A stretch of 64,000 bases of DNA, taken from positions 4,342,001-4,406,000 of the forward strand of contig JAQFVV010012395.1 in the NCBI GenBank assembly GCA_028023455.1, written 5' to 3'. Under the pieces are notes generated by a model. The model was given only the letters and a program-made list of their open reading frames with translations, did not search any database and was not told where the DNA came from. The DNA comes from Epiperipatus broadwayi (Eukaryota; Onychophora; Udeonychophora; Euonychophora; Peripatidae). Shown one piece after another: positions 52,501 through 55,500 of the stretch (within the stretch, counting starts at the first letter, position 1; the number at the start of each line of letters is the position of its first letter). The position numbers were made by a program, and so were the translations under genes.

Positions 52501-55500
52501 AATATAAATCAACAAATTAAATAGATGCATACATATACGATACAAACATCTTTCTTAGTGTAATTATAAAATGAATATAGAGTTTAGTTAAACTAAATGG
52601 CACTTTATTCTTTTTCTCTCTCTTTTAAAAACATTTAATAAAAAAAAAAACAACTGCAGGAGAAGGTGGATGGAAATCTTTTTGAAAATCAAAATAACTT
52701 TTACAAATTATTTAAAAATGATTTCCGCCTTATATAGCAAATTGGGAGAAAATAAAAACAAAAGTTTTAACTTATTCAAACCTTATCATCCAGCTCCTCC
52801 TTTATATATACACATTCCAAATTATCAATGAAATAATAAATAAAAAAAATAAAAAAAATCTTCTTGATTTTATATGTATGCTAATGATGCATCAATATAT
52901 ATATAACAAGAAAAGAAACAGAACTAATTGATCGTTAGAATACATATGTTGACCTTTTAAATATATGTAAGGTAAATTTAGTTAATACATATTAATCAGA
53001 ATAATAATAAAAACAAAAATGGCAAAGATAAAAGTTACCAGTAACTCAGAAGTGCTTATATATATGTATTATACTTTATAAGGGTAATGAATTAAGGGTC
53101 CATTTTTGGAGGCCTCATAATGCAGTCATTCTTTCTTGATGGATATTATGGTTTACATCATGTACATCTGTACTCATGTTTCCATTTAGATAGATCTTTT
53201 TTTCTGGCAGCAAAGGTAGATAAATATCAGGCATTGTTCTTCGGTCTTCTGCTGAGCTTCATCTCTAGGACATCCTCCGAGGATGGACATGGGGGGGGGG
53301 TAGAGAAAAACTTCTTGCACAGACATTTACATATCGGTCCAGAATTTAGAACAAGATGATGATGATTATTAGAACAAAGAAAAACTTTAGTATTTATATC
53401 TTTTAACTCCTTTTTTGCATTAATTAATTGAAATCTACCAATGCTTCCATTGTTTACAATCTCTTAAAAGCATTATATGATTTTACACTATTATTTAGAT
53501 GACAATAAACGATTTTATATTACCTCATTTTTCTTAATGGATCTTCAGTTAAATTTTTACTTAATCTATTTTGTGCATTAGCTAATTTCTTTATTTGCTG
53601 ATGAAATAATTTTTTTTATTTTAAAGTTTTTCCTATATCTAAATTATATACATTTAAACTTCATTAATAATTTACAATTTATTTTAATATTATATATACA
53701 CATATATTATTAATCATTTATTTTAATATCCATTCACTGTTTGGTTTTATGGTGGTTAAATAAACAGTGACTAGTGAAACACACATATATATATTGTAAC
53801 GAGCACAGACGTTCGTTACATTGGGTTTTTTTTTATTTATTAAACATGAAAGTAAATTAAAAAGTTCGCATTTAAAAATTTTCTTGAAGAATTAAAAATT
53901 GAAATTAAATATCATCTTAAACTCGTATATATTAAATCGCACAGATAATAAAAAATTATTAAAATAAAACTTTATTAAAGAAAAAGTATTTTAAAACTAA
54001 ATTTTAAAAAGATTTGGAGATAAAATTATATCTTTAAATTTATCTTTAAATATATCTTTGATTTGGAAAACAGGTTAATTAATCAGAAATGGAAATGATA
54101 AATTTAATTAGTCAAATGTAAACCAGCCTTGGGCATTTAAATGTAAAAACATCGGTCAGGTAGGAAAACAATAGAAACTTTTAGCAAATGAAATAAATCC
54201 ATTGGGAAATCGGACCTCAACGAAAAGGATCATCACATCGATGACATAATGTTAAGTCAATCTTTCAAAGTAATATAAAAGGACACGTTTGGAAATTATT
54301 AGGGAATTATTATCGATTATTTACGATGTGACAGATATGTGTTAGTGCGAAAGTGAAGGAGAAGGGATTGAAAAAGACGCACGTTCAATCCCTTCAGTTG
54401 TTATAAAATGGAAAAATGAAACATCGCTTTTCTTATATTCAGAGGACCACAGGATCATCGGGAAATTTAACGCTGGATTTCAAACGGCAAGCAACTGTAA
54501 AAGATGAACATTTTAAACCGTAAGAACTTTATAAATAATGAACATTAAATTAAAACTTTCCAGATTCAAATGATTGCAATATTATCCTATCTAACCAACT
54601 TAATTTATTAATAATGTTATTTGATGTATTTCTTTTTTTATATATATATTTAAAATCATTTCCATTTATTTATTTATTTTTTGTTCTTTAAGTTTTATCA
54701 TGATTTTTGTTTTTCGTTAATTATATAAATGTTAAACTTAAGTCGGGCGTGAATGGCTGTATAGATTTGTAAAGTTATATTAGGGAAGGGTAATCTTAAG
54801 TTATTTGTGTCGTTGTTAAATTGGGTCAATGGATTGGATATATTGATGTAGTTAGTAGATGTAGTCGGAGATTCGCTACTGGCAGAATCGTTTATATATA
54901 CGCCGCACTCATCCGTTTGCCTATGGAAGGAATTATAAGATGGAGAGCGCAGTTCCTTTCTATGGAGTTTTTTTTTTATTGTTCTTCTCGTTAGATAGAT
55001 GTAATATTCCTATCTGATGGGAGTCAATATCTTCTCTTAATCTTTTTGGTGCTGCCGTATTCCGTATTACATTGAATACATCGATATATCAGATGAATTG
55101 AGGCCAGTTTGACTGCGAATTTTAGCCTAGGGTTAAATAGGGATAGAATATTTTATTTTCAAATGCAAATCTATGTAGTCTATTCATACTCGACCCTAAA
55201 TAAAAATACATTAAATTTAAGTTGTTTATAGATGCTTGCATGGATTGGTTATCGGTTAAGTATGTTTTGGGTTTTCATATTTGATCAAAATATATAGACA
55301 TTCGATAAATAATGATACCTTACGGTGAGTATCTATAATGTATTTATTCGGATGTCTTTTAAGTCATTGGTGACAATGCAAGTATCTTATGGTGAATACT
55401 ATTGGGTTACTTATAAATTTCCCTCTGCAATTGTCAGTATCAATGATTTTATATTTTGATCGTTTATGTTTACTTTGAAATGTTTTTTAACCGTGTAATC

